Of a stretch of 64,000 nucleotides of DNA, positions 25,477 through 33,053 are shown one piece after another. This stretch comes from Actinomycetota bacterium. Its GTDB lineage: Bacteria > Actinomycetota > Actinomycetes > Mycobacteriales > Micromonosporaceae. The stretch covers positions 1-64,000 of the forward strand of contig VAWN01000030.1 of assembly GCA_005885555.1 (NCBI GenBank). Direction: 5' to 3'. Positions within the stretch are counted from its first letter, which is position 1; each line of letters starts with the position of its first letter. The position numbers and the translations under genes are program-made. The notes below the pieces were generated by a model, which worked only from the letters and a program-made list of their open reading frames with translations, was not told the origin of the DNA and did not search any database.

Positions 25477-26616
25477 GCGGCGCTGGTGGCCCCGGTACTG
25501 GCCGGGGACCCGGAGAACGTCGCGGCCTGGCTGGTACTGGCCCGGGCGATGGTGCTGCTCGGCGACCATGCCGAGGCGCTACGCGCCGCACGGGAGGCGG
25601 CCATCCTGGCACCCGACCGCACCCACGCGCATCTCGTCGCCAGCGAGGCGCTGCGCCAGCTGGGCCGGCACCCGGAGGCCGTCGACGCGGCCGAACAGGC
25701 GGTCCGCCTCGATCCTGACCGGCCGGGGTCCCATCAGGTGCTGGCCCTGGCGCTGGTGGCCGGCCGGGTACGGCTGCCGCAGGCGTGGGCCGCGGCGCAG
25801 ACCGCGGCGCGGTTGGCCCCGACCGAACCCGCCTACCTGATCACCTGCGCCCGGGCCGCCGAGGCCCTGGGCGCGCGGGCGGACGCCCGGCAACTGCTGC
25901 AGGACGCACTGCGCCTCGACCCGCTGCACCCGGTCGCGCACCACGAACTCGCCCGGCTCTCGTCCACCGGGGCGGCCACGGGACTGGCCGAGGCGGCGAC
26001 CGGGTTCCGCACGGCACTGGGCATCGACCCGCGACGGGAGGTCAGCCGCACCGGCCTTGATCTGGTGCTGCGCGCGTTTCTGATCCGGGTCGCCTACCTG
26101 ATGCTGGCCGGCGCCGGCGTCGCGCTGCGGGTGGTCCAGCACGGCGGTCCGGCGCTGGCCCGGGTCGCGGTGCTGCTGACGATCGCCGTTCCGGCCGGGT
26201 TCGCCGCACGGTTCCTCGTCCGGCTCGACGGCAACCTGCGCGGGTACCTGCTGTCGGTGGCCACCCGCGGGCGGCAGCGCGCCGCCCTGGCCGCCGAGGC
26301 GCTCGCCGCCCTGTTGCTGCTCGGCGCCGCCGTCGCTCCGGGCGTGGCGATCCTCGCGGCTGCCGCGGCCGCGGCGCTCACCGCCCGCATCCTCGTGCAC
26401 GTCGAGACCAACGCCTACCGGCGCTCGCGCGGCCTCGGCACGCGGTACCTGCTGAGCAGGGTGACCGTGTGGTCGCTGGCCACGGCGCTGGTGCTGCTCG
26501 CCCTGCTCGGCCTGCTCGTCGCCGCCACGGGCGGGCCGGCCTTCGGGCTGGGCATGGCCGCAGTCGGCGGGCTGCTCGCCGCCGCGACCATCCGGGCCGC
26601 GCGCCGCCGGGCCTAG
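25420..26616 (+). CDS. TPR-repeat membrane protein, 5' end uncertain or truncated
   Basis: Homology-like sequence starts at about 25475 (AALVAPVLAGDPENVAAWLVLARAM) and comprises about four to five TPR units up to residue 190, then paired hydrophobic segments (LRAFLIRVAYLMLAGAGVAL, VAVLLTIAVPAGFAARFLV, ALAALLLLGAAVAPGVAILAAAA, ATALVLLALLGLLVAATGG). The architecture suggests a membrane-anchored scaffold with cytoplasmic TPRs. GTG 25420 is the only usable start after the hairpin, without a ribosome site, and its first 18 residues are antisense to the coding remnant. The gene may therefore be a 5'-truncated pseudogene. Confidence 0.6.
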   Translation: MPDQVGEVGHVGVGRPADSAALVAPVLAGDPENVAAWLVLARAMVLLGDHAEALRAAREAAILAPDRTHAHLVASEALRQLGRHPEAVDAAEQAVRLDPDRPGSHQVLALALVAGRVRLPQAWAAAQTAARLAPTEPAYLITCARAAEALGARADARQLLQDALRLDPLHPVAHHELARLSSTGAATGLAEAATGFRTALGIDPRREVSRTGLDLVLRAFLIRVAYLMLAGAGVALRVVQHGGPALARVAVLLTIAVPAGFAARFLVRLDGNLRGYLLSVATRGRQRAALAAEALAALLLLGAAVAPGVAILAAAAAAALTARILVHVETNAYRRSRGLGTRYLLSRVTVWSLATALVLLALLGLLVAATGGPAFGLGMAAVGGLLAAATIRAARRRA

Positions 26617-26671
26617 AGCGAACCGACGACGGTACCGTCGACGCGCCCGAGCCGTTCGCGCTGCGGGCCTG

Positions 26672-27835
26672 TCAACGGGTGCCAACGGCGCGCTCGGCGA
26701 GCAGCGCGACCTCCAGCTCCAGGCGCTGCGCCGGATCGCGCAGGGCCGGGCCGAACAGCGTGTCGAGCTGGCGCAGCCGGTACCGGACGGTCTGCGGGTG
26801 CACGTGCAGCCTCGCGGCCACGTCGGTGGCGTTACGGTCCAGTTGCAGCCAGGCGAGCAGGGTGTCGGTGAGCAGGCGGCGCGGCCCGGCGCGCAGGCCG
26901 GCCAGTGGAGCCAGGCGGCGGCCGACCAGCACCGCCAGCAGCCGCTCGTCGCGGAACAGCGCCAGGGTCGCCAGGTGCTCGGTGCACCAGACCGGCTCGC
27001 CCGGCAGCAGGCCGCGCTCGGCCAGGTCGAGCGCCTGCCGGGCCCAGCGCAGGGAGCTGGCCGCGTCCGCCGGGGGTACCGGCACGCCGACCGCCGCGGG
27101 GACGCCGCGCAGGCCGGCGGTGAGCGCGCGGCGCTGGGCGAGCCGCTCCGGCTCGGGTACCAGCAGGCACGGCTGCGGCCGCTCCAGCCCGACGAGGACA
27201 TCGGGCGGCAGCAGGGGCGTGTGGGACAGCGTCGCCGGTACCGCGACGGCAGCCAGCCGGGCGGGCAGCGGCCACCGGGCCGCCTGCGCGGCCGTGGCGA
27301 GCGTCTCGACGGGTACCGCCGGCTCGGCCAGCAACAGCTCCAGCAGGCGGCGGCGACGGCGGTCGAGTTCCCCGGCCTCGGCCGCCTGTGCCTGGGCGTA
27401 CCCGGCGGCGGACGCGTCGGCCACCTGGTCCAGGTAGCCGAACAGCAGTTCGGCCAGCCGCCCGAGTACCGGCAGCGGCAGCCCCTCGGCCTGCGCGAAG
27501 TCCACCAGCCACCGCCAGCCCAGCCGCGCGCCCAGCCGGGTGGCCGCCTGCAACGCGTCCAGGCTGCGCCCCTCGCGCTGCTCACCGGCGCCGATCGCGC
27601 GGAACAGCTCGCGCCACTCCGGACGGCCGGAGTCCCGCTGCTGCAACAGGTCGAGGAAGTGGTTCAGCGACGCGTCCACGGCCATCCGGACGACGCGGGG
27701 GTACCGGGCATCCGCCGGCCGGGCGTACTCCGGGATCCCGGCCTGGATGGCCGCGGTCATCTCGGCCGCGATGGTCGCGGCCTGGTCCCGGATGCGGGCG
27801 ACCAGTACGGCGTCATCGACGCCGGTAACTGTCAC
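26672..27835 (-). CDS. PucR family transcriptional regulator
   Basis: A 387-residue regulator. The N-terminal half is helical and sensory (DASLNHFLDLLQQR, LDALQAATRLGARLGWRWL). The C-terminal PucR helix-turn-helix is clear: DTLLAWLQLDRNATDVAARL followed by HVHPQTVRYRLRQLDTLFG, where NATDVAARLHVHPQTVRYRL is the HTH. Target genes are unknown; family members often control purine or amine catabolism or their neighbours. GTG start at 27833-27835 with TATCCT 6 nt upstream (27842-27847) implies a leaderless mRNA. It converges on the TPR gene. Confidence 0.9.
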   Translation of the reverse strand: MTVTGVDDAVLVARIRDQAATIAAEMTAAIQAGIPEYARPADARYPRVVRMAVDASLNHFLDLLQQRDSGRPEWRELFRAIGAGEQREGRSLDALQAATRLGARLGWRWLVDFAQAEGLPLPVLGRLAELLFGYLDQVADASAAGYAQAQAAEAGELDRRRRRLLELLLAEPAVPVETLATAAQAARWPLPARLAAVAVPATLSHTPLLPPDVLVGLERPQPCLLVPEPERLAQRRALTAGLRGVPAAVGVPVPPADAASSLRWARQALDLAERGLLPGEPVWCTEHLATLALFRDERLLAVLVGRRLAPLAGLRAGPRRLLTDTLLAWLQLDRNATDVAARLHVHPQTVRYRLRQLDTLFGPALRDPAQRLELEVALLAERAVGTR

Positions 27836-27934
27836 CGGGCCAGGATAGTCCCGGGTTCCGTGAGCTCGGGCCGGGTACGGCGCACTAGGCTGGTTGAGGG
27901 TTCAACCTCCATACCCCGCAAGGAGGCACCGACC

Positions 27935-28663
27935 ATGGGGATCTTCCGGCTCAACCACGCCGTGCTGTACGTGCGCGACGTCGTTGCGAGCGTGCGCTTC
28001 TACACCGAGGTGCTCGGCTTCCAACGGCTGGACATGACGCCACCGGACTCGACCACCGCGGCGTTCCTGCGCGCACCCGGTTCCACCAACGACCACGACC
28101 TCGGTCTGTTCGCGCTCGGGCCGGCCGCCGGCCCGTCGCTGGCCGGCCGGTCCACCGTCGGCCTGTACCACCTCGCCTGGGAGGTGGACACGCTGGACAC
28201 GCTGGAGGAAACCGCCGAGGCACTGGGCCGGGCCGGTGCGCTGGTCGGGTCGTCGGACCACGGTACGACGAAGAGCCTGTACGGCAAGGACCCCGACGGG
28301 CTGGAGTTCGAGGTGGTCTGGATCATTCCGGCCGACCTGCTCGACGACGACGCCCGCAGCGCGCCACGCCGGCCGCTGGACATCGCGAAGGAGAAGGCCC
28401 GCTTCGGCGGGCAGACGCACGGGCGGGGTCGTAGCGCCGGTCACAATCCGTCCGGTTCGGGTGGCAGCCCGTCCGCCGCTCTGCTTCACTCCACGGCATG
28501 TCCGCCATTGATCACCTGCTGCACGCCAACCAGAAGTACGCGGTGGCGTTCCCCGGCCCCCGGCCGATCCGCCCGCGGCTACGGCTGGCGGTCATCGCGT
28601 GCATGGACTCGCGCCTGGACCTGTTCGGCGCGCTCGGCCTCGACGTCGGCGACGCGCACCTGA
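27935..28663 (+). CDS. VOC family (glyoxalase/dioxygenase) protein with aberrant 3' end
   Basis: The first about 165 residues are a two-motif vicinal-oxygen-chelate protein: LNHAVLYVRDVVASVRFYTEVLGF, then GLYHLAWEVDTLDTLEETAEALG and LYGKDPDGLEFEVVWIIP, which supplies the metal-site Glu. AAGGAGG precedes the ATG and TAGGCT lies further up. Homologues normally end shortly after ARFGGQTHGRG; here the frame runs on for about 80 residues over the carbonic anhydrase start. A TAG in another frame at 28432 suggests a small frameshift near 28425. Activity may be catechol dioxygenase-like or glyoxalase-like. Confidence 0.75.
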   Translation: MGIFRLNHAVLYVRDVVASVRFYTEVLGFQRLDMTPPDSTTAAFLRAPGSTNDHDLGLFALGPAAGPSLAGRSTVGLYHLAWEVDTLDTLEETAEALGRAGALVGSSDHGTTKSLYGKDPDGLEFEVVWIIPADLLDDDARSAPRRPLDIAKEKARFGGQTHGRGRSAGHNPSGSGGSPSAALLHSTACPPLITCCTPTRSTRWRSPAPGRSARGYGWRSSRAWTRAWTCSARSASTSATRT

Positions 28664-28986
28664 TCCGTAACGCGGGCGGCCTGCCGACCGACGACACGCT
28701 GCGCTCGCTGGCGATCAGCCAACGGTCCCTGGGTACCCGCGAGGTCGTCCTCATCCACCACACCGAGTGCGGCATGGAGGGCTTCGACGACGCGGCGTTC
28801 CGCGCCGAACTGACCGCGGCGGGCGGCCCGCAGCCGCGGTGGGACGTGCCTGGGTTCACCGACATCCACGCCACCATGCGCCACTCGATCGGCGTGGTAC
28901 GGGAGTGCGCCTGGTTGCCGTACCGCGACGACGTGCGCGGGTTCATCTTCGACACCGCGACCGCCCAACTGGAGGAGGTCGGTTAG
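28498..28986 (+). CDS. Beta-class carbonic anhydrase
   Basis: Reversible hydration of CO2 to bicarbonate. The 162-residue protein has the beta-CA zinc ligands Cys35 (in ACMDSRLD, with the Asp37-Arg39 dyad), His88 and Cys91 (HHTECGM). HLIRNAGGLPTDDTLRSLAIS is the conserved helix region. It belongs to the short clade common in actinobacteria. The ATG at 28498 lies within the runaway 3' end of the VOC frame, so the anhydrase probably has its own promoter. Cytoplasmic. Confidence 0.92.
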   Translation: MSAIDHLLHANQKYAVAFPGPRPIRPRLRLAVIACMDSRLDLFGALGLDVGDAHLIRNAGGLPTDDTLRSLAISQRSLGTREVVLIHHTECGMEGFDDAAFRAELTAAGGPQPRWDVPGFTDIHATMRHSIGVVRECAWLPYRDDVRGFIFDTATAQLEEVG

Positions 28987-29411
28987 GCGGGCTCGGCCGG
29001 ATCGGCCGGATCGGCGGGCCCGGCCGGCGGGTCGGGGCGCCGGAACCAGGCGCGCGCGGGCGGAGTGAACAGCAGGACCGCGTACACGACCGGCGAGCCG
29101 ACGGACCACAGCGCGCCCTGCGAGCCGACGGACCACAGCGCGCCCTGCGAGCCGGCGGCGGCCAGGCGCAGCAGGCCGAGCGCGAGGCCGATGACGCACA
29201 GCACGAGCACCGTGCGGCGGGCCCATGGCCGGCCGAGTTGGATCTTCCGGGCGAGCAGCAGGTACAGCGCGCCGAGCACGGCGTAGACGAGTGCGGCGGG
29301 TCGCCCCCTGACGGCACCGACGAGCGCGGAGAGCAGCGTGATCGCCCCGCCGGCGTACAGCAGGATGGCGGTCGCCTGCACGACCCCCGGAACCGGACCC
29401 CGTTCGGACAC
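28983..29411 (-). CDS. Hypothetical membrane protein with internal repeat
   Basis: A 142-residue protein with about four hydrophobic segments (VVQATAILLYAGGAITLLSAL, AALVYAVLGALYLLLA, TVLVLCVIGLALGLLRLA, PVVYAVLLFTPPA) and a Pro/Ala/Asp tail (PADPADPAEPA). A 27-bp tandem duplication gives two copies of SQGALWSVG. GTG 29411 is the start. The stop overlaps the carbonic anhydrase stop by 4 bp. No function can be assigned. Confidence 0.65.
   Translation of the reverse strand: MSERGPVPGVVQATAILLYAGGAITLLSALVGAVRGRPAALVYAVLGALYLLLARKIQLGRPWARRTVLVLCVIGLALGLLRLAAAGSQGALWSVGSQGALWSVGSPVVYAVLLFTPPARAWFRRPDPPAGPADPADPAEPA
29095..29148 (+). repeat. 27-bp in-frame tandem duplication
   Basis: Two exact copies (29095-29121 and 29122-29148) of a unit beginning GAGCCGACGGACCACAGC within the membrane protein gene, adding nine residues between membrane segments. 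Confidence 0.9.
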
Positions 29412-29455
29412 GAGCGGTGATTGAACCAGGAACCGGCCGGCGCCGCCGCCCCGGT

Positions 29456-30283
29456 TCAGAGGAGTTCGGCCAGCCGGTCGGCGAACCGGGCCGGGTGCGT
29501 CAGGTACCCGAGGTGGCCGCCGGGGAACTCGGCGACCCCGGTACCGAGCCGCTGCGCGAGCACCGGCGCCGGCCGGTACGGCAGGGTACCGGCGGACTCC
29601 TCGCCGACCCCGAGGACCAGCCGGTCCACGTGCTCGCGCAGCAGACCGGGGTCGGGCAGCAGCGCGGCGTACTGGCGCAGCTCGTGCTCCAGGAAGTATG
29701 CCTGGTTTGCACGAACGCGCTCCAACAGCTCGACCACATGCGGCGGCAGGGCGGCGTCCGGCGGCGGCTGCGGTACCTCCAAGCCGACTCCGGCGGCGAA
29801 CGCGCGCATGGCGGCGTCCACCCCGTCGCGCCGGTAGATGTCGTAGATCCTGTCGAAGAAGCGCAGGTGCTGCGCGGCGTCCGGGAGCAGGCGCACCAGT
29901 GGCGGCTCGTGCGCGACGAGCCGGGCGGCCCGCTCCGGGTACCGGCGCAGCAGGTCGAGCGCGATGATCGCACCGGAGCTGCTGCCGAACACGTACCCGT
30001 GACCGCCGCCGTACCGGTCGAGCAGCCCGGCCGCGTCCTCGACGTCGGTCGCGAACCGCTGCGCTTCGTCGACCGGCAGAGCCTCGACCGGCCCAGCCCG
30101 GACCGACCCGGCCTCGACCGGCCCAGCGGCGCTGCGCCCGAACCCGCGCCGGTCGTAGCTCACCACCGTGTACCGGCCGGCCAGCTCCTGGGTCAGCGGC
30201 TGGTACCCGCCGGCGTCGCCGTTGCCACCCGGGATCAGCAGGAGCACCGGCCCGCTGCCGTGGACCTCGCTGTAGAGAGACAT
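29456..30283 (-). CDS. Alpha/beta hydrolase under operator control
   Basis: A hydrolase of about 275 residues. The oxyanion strand is LLLIPGGNGDAGGYQPL, the nucleophile lies in VFGSSSGAIIALDLL, and the His in FPGGHLGYLTHPARFADRL. Residues around 68-82 contain a low-complexity duplication (AGPVEAGSVRAGPVEALPV) from a 30-bp imperfect repeat at 30081-30126. ATG 30283 is chosen over GTG 30313 because the sequence between is a promoter with two palindromic operators. TACAGT lies 7 nt before the ATG, the leaderless pattern. Substrate unknown; such hydrolases are often neighbours of TetR or MarR regulators, but none is adjacent here. Confidence 0.85.
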   Translation of the reverse strand: MSLYSEVHGSGPVLLLIPGGNGDAGGYQPLTQELAGRYTVVSYDRRGFGRSAAGPVEAGSVRAGPVEALPVDEAQRFATDVEDAAGLLDRYGGGHGYVFGSSSGAIIALDLLRRYPERAARLVAHEPPLVRLLPDAAQHLRFFDRIYDIYRRDGVDAAMRAFAAGVGLEVPQPPPDAALPPHVVELLERVRANQAYFLEHELRQYAALLPDPGLLREHVDRLVLGVGEESAGTLPYRPAPVLAQRLGTGVAEFPGGHLGYLTHPARFADRLAELL

Positions 30284-30286
30284 AGC

Positions 30287-30331
30287 GTCAACTGTAGTTG
30301 ACAAATCCGGCACGCGTCAACCAGAGTTGAC
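30287..30331 (-). promoter_or_regulatory. Promoter with two palindromic operators (GTCAACT-type)
   Basis: GTCAACTGTAGTTGAC (30287-30302) and GTCAACCAGAGTTGAC (30316-30331) are two copies of one palindrome, 29 bp centre to centre. On the minus strand TTGACG (30315-30320) and TACAGT (30291-30296) form a promoter with an 18-bp spacer, so one operator covers each hexamer. This is a classical repression layout for a dimeric MarR- or TetR-type repressor. Confidence 0.8.
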
Positions 30332-30337
30332 AGCCGG

Positions 30338-31525
30338 TCAGTCGGGCAGCAGCGGTACCACCAGGCCCTCGTCGTGACCGAGCAGCGCACCCCGGGTGAC
30401 CGCGGCGGACCCGAACCGCTCGCGCACCGCATCCAGCGCGGCGTCCAGCTCGCCGCCACTGTGCGCCTCGAAGGGCAGCACCAACTGCTCCCCGCCGTCG
30501 TCGAGGTTGCCGACCGCCACCCCGACGAGCGTCACGCCCCGGTTGGCGATCATCGGCAGCGACGCCGCCAGCAGTTCCCGGGCGGCGTGCAGCAGCGTCG
30601 GCGTGTGCGCGGTCGGGTGGGTCAGCGTGTGCGACCGGGTCGCGCGGGAGAAGTCGGCGAAACGCAGCCGCAGTACCACCGTCCGCCCGGCCCGGCCGGC
30701 GGTCCGCATGCGCCGGCTGACCCGGTCGACCAGCCCGGCCAGTACCGTGTTGAGCTCCTCGGTCGTGCGCGGACCCCGGCCCAGCGCCCGCTGCGCGCCC
30801 ATCGACCGGCGGCGGCGGCCCACCTGGACCGGCCGCGGATCCCGGTTGTGCGCCAGCGCGTCGAGGTGCCTCCCGGCGAACGCGCCGAGCATCGACACGA
30901 GCGCCGGCTCGCCGAGCCGGGCCACGTGCCCGACCGTGGTGATCCGCCGCTCCCGCAGCTTGCATGCGGTCACCGGCCCGACGCCCCAGAGCCGCTCGAC
31001 CGGCAGCCGGTGCAGGAACGCAAGCTCGCCGTCGGGCGGTACCACCAGCAGGCCGTCCGGCTTCGCCACGCCGCTGGCCACCTTCGCGAGGAACTTCGTG
31101 CGCGCCACCCCGACCGTGATCGGCAGGCCGACCTGCTCCCGCACGTCATCGCGCAGCTGCGCGGCGATGTCGGCGGGCGGGCCGGCGATGCGCCACAGCC
31201 CGGCCACGTCGAGGAACGCCTCGTCGATGGACAGCCCCTCGACGATCGGCGTGGTGTGCCGGAACACCTCGAAGACCGCCTTGCTGGCCGCCGAGTAGGC
31301 CGACATTCGCGGCGGCACGACGACCGCGTGCGGGCAGAGCAGCCGGGCCTGCCGGCCGCCCATCGCCGTGCGGACCCCGAACGCCTTCGCCTCGTAGCTC
31401 GCGGCGAGCACCACCCCGGCCCCGACGATCACCGGGCGGCCGCGCAGCCGCGGGTCGTCGCGCTGCTCGACCGACGCATAGAACGAGTCCAGGTCGGCGT
31501 GCAGGATGGTGGCCTCGCCACGCAC
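30338..31525 (-). CDS. dinB: DNA polymerase IV (Y-family translesion polymerase)
   Basis: Error-prone lesion bypass polymerase, 395 residues. The palm catalytic motifs are ILHADLDSFYASVEQ at the N-terminus and GLSIDEAFLDVAG near residue 104; the thumb HhH region is LWGVGPVTACKLRERRITTVGHVARL; the little finger follows. The C-terminus (EGLVVPLLPD) does not show a canonical beta-clamp box. GTG 31525 is the start; a longer in-frame extension antisense to the next gene is rejected. A LexA box 10 bp upstream indicates SOS control. Confidence 0.93.
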   Translation of the reverse strand: MRGEATILHADLDSFYASVEQRDDPRLRGRPVIVGAGVVLAASYEAKAFGVRTAMGGRQARLLCPHAVVVPPRMSAYSAASKAVFEVFRHTTPIVEGLSIDEAFLDVAGLWRIAGPPADIAAQLRDDVREQVGLPITVGVARTKFLAKVASGVAKPDGLLVVPPDGELAFLHRLPVERLWGVGPVTACKLRERRITTVGHVARLGEPALVSMLGAFAGRHLDALAHNRDPRPVQVGRRRRSMGAQRALGRGPRTTEELNTVLAGLVDRVSRRMRTAGRAGRTVVLRLRFADFSRATRSHTLTHPTAHTPTLLHAARELLAASLPMIANRGVTLVGVAVGNLDDGGEQLVLPFEAHSGGELDAALDAVRERFGSAAVTRGALLGHDEGLVVPLLPD

Positions 31526-31535
31526 CCGACCATGT

Positions 31536-31551
31536 TCGCACACCTGTTCGA
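31536..31551 (-). promoter_or_regulatory. LexA (SOS) box of dinB
   Basis: TCGCACACCTGTTCGA matches the Gram-positive/actinobacterial SOS consensus TCGAACRNNYGTTCGA at 11 of 12 fixed positions (minus strand TCGAACAGGTGTGCGA). It lies 10 bp before the dinB start codon. Confidence 0.82.
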
Positions 31552-31613
31552 AGACACGCCAGCGCACAGCCAAAACACAGGGACTTCCCATACAGGTCCG
31601 AGGCGGGCGGCCG

Positions 31614-32087
31614 ATGGTGAAGGACATGACCACCGGTGTGCTGACCCGCCCGCAGCAGCAGGCGCCGCAGGAGCGGATCCGCAGCCGGTACCCACGGCGG
31701 CTGGTCCTTCCGCTCACCGTCGGCGCGGCCGGGTTCCTCGCGTGGATCGTGACGCTCGCGGTACGGCTGCCGGAGCGGTACGTGGCGGGACACTGGAACG
31801 TCGCCTGGGTCGGGTTCGACGTGATCCTGCTGGCGAGCCTGGTCACCACCGCCTGGGCGGCCGCCCGGCGCCAGCACGTTGCCCCGGCCGCGGCGCTGGT
31901 GACCGCGGTGCTGCTGCTGTGCGACGCTTGGTTCGACGTCACCACCGCCTCCGGCGCAGTCGACGTCGCCGTCAGCGTCCTCTCCGCGCTGACCGTCGAG
32001 CTTCCCGTCGCCGGCGTGCTGCTCTGGGCCGCCCGCCGGCAGTTGCGCCACCAGCCGGACACGAGCGGACCGACCCCCGGGAGGTGA
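31614..32087 (+). CDS. Small four-helix membrane protein
   Basis: A 157-residue protein with a basic cytoplasmic N-terminus (RIRSRYPRR) and four hydrophobic segments (LPLTVGAAGFLAWIVTLAV, VGFDVILLASLVTTAWAAA, AAALVTAVLLLCDAWFDV, VAVSVLSALTVELPVAGVLLWAA). The DAWFD motif inside the third segment is notable and recurs in actinobacterial relatives; no function is known. ATG 31614 has GAGG about 10 nt upstream; ATG 31626 is an alternative. The next gene begins at or just after its stop. Confidence 0.65.
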   Translation: MVKDMTTGVLTRPQQQAPQERIRSRYPRRLVLPLTVGAAGFLAWIVTLAVRLPERYVAGHWNVAWVGFDVILLASLVTTAWAAARRQHVAPAAALVTAVLLLCDAWFDVTTASGAVDVAVSVLSALTVELPVAGVLLWAARRQLRHQPDTSGPTPGR

Positions 32088-32092
32088 GCCGG

Positions 32093-32485
32093 GTGCGACG
32101 AGGCGGGCGGCGCCGCGCCCTCGCGGGTCAGCCTCCGCGCCGCGGCGGCCGCCCAACGGCCAGCCGGCTGAGCCGCCAACGCATGTCAGCGGCCGTCCTC
32201 GCGCTGGCGGTCATCGCCCTGCTCACGCTGTTCGCCGGGCCGGCACCCGCTGAGGCCGCGCCCACCGCCGGTACCGTCGCCGCCGGCCACGCTCACCACC
32301 CGCAGGCGGTACCGCTGCGGCTGCCGGACAAGCACCTGAAACAGCACCGGCGCGCGATGCCGGCGGGCATGGTTGCCGGTACCGCCACCGCCGTGGTACC
32401 CCTTCCGCCCGGCCGGACCGGTACCGGCACCCGACGGATCCGCCCGGCCGCCACCCGGCCGCGCGGCCGGGCACCACCCCGCTGA
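32093..32485 (+). CDS. Small secreted Pro/Arg-rich protein
   Basis: About 130 residues: a basic N-terminus, a hydrophobic signal (MSAAVLALAVIALLTLFAGPAPAEA, cleavage near EAAP) and a His- and Pro-rich tail with several Gly-Thr pairs written as GGTACC. GTG 32093 has GGGAGG 8 nt upstream; GTG 32084 overlaps the previous stop. Homology is not recognised and the low-complexity mature part makes the call tentative. Confidence 0.45.
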   Translation: MRRGGRRRALAGQPPRRGGRPTASRLSRQRMSAAVLALAVIALLTLFAGPAPAEAAPTAGTVAAGHAHHPQAVPLRLPDKHLKQHRRAMPAGMVAGTATAVVPLPPGRTGTGTRRIRPAATRPRGRAPPR

Positions 32486-32534
32486 GGTCGCATCCGCGTC
32501 CCACCAGTCCACCACCCGCCAGGGAGACCTCAGC

Positions 32535-32900
32535 ATGTCCAGCACACTCATGCCGACCCCGGACCGCCGCCGGCCCGAGCTTCTCGCGAGGCTGCCCGAG
32601 CTGCGCGCCCGGTTGGAACGGCACCGGCAGTACCTGGTCGAGCAGCTGACCGCGCTCGACGCACCAGGCGCCGAGCGGCCCGCCCGGCCCGGTGACCCCG
32701 AATACCAGATCGACCTGTTCATGGCCGACGCCACCCGGGTGGCGCTCGGCGACGTCGAGGTGGCACTGCACCGCATCGCCACCGGACGGTACGGCACCTG
32801 CCTGTACTGCGGCCGCGAGCTGCCACTCGGCCGGCTGCTCGCGGTACCCGAGCTCGACGCGTGCGCCGAATGCGCGCGCGAGCTGGAACCCGAAACCTGA
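32535..32900 (+). CDS. TraR/DksA-type zinc finger protein
   Basis: A 121-residue protein with a coiled-coil helix region (PELLARLPELRARLERHRQYLVEQLTAL) and a C-terminal C4 zinc finger (CLYCGRELPLGRLLAVPELDACAEC), the DksA/TraR arrangement. Such proteins enter the RNA polymerase secondary channel or act as general stress factors; the acidic tip residues of DksA are not obvious, so a DksA-like transcription role is inferred from fold only. GGGAG lies before the ATG. Confidence 0.85.
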   Translation: MSSTLMPTPDRRRPELLARLPELRARLERHRQYLVEQLTALDAPGAERPARPGDPEYQIDLFMADATRVALGDVEVALHRIATGRYGTCLYCGRELPLGRLLAVPELDACAECARELEPET

Positions 32901-32906
32901 CCAGCG

Positions 32907-32940
32907 GGCCGCCGGCCGGTAACCGGGCCGGCCGGCGGCC
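32907..32940 (+). terminator. Hairpin after the zinc finger gene
   Basis: GGCCGCCGGCC pairs with GGCCGGCGGCC (11 bp) around a 12-nt loop, 6 bp after the stop. Confidence 0.75.
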
Positions 32941-33053
32941 GTACCCATACTGAGCGCCCACCCCCAGCCGGCTTCCAGGCGGCTCCCAGGGATCCGCGCT
33001 CTACTGGAAAGCACGACCCGTCCGGGTCGCGACGAGAGGGAGGCGCAGCCGCC

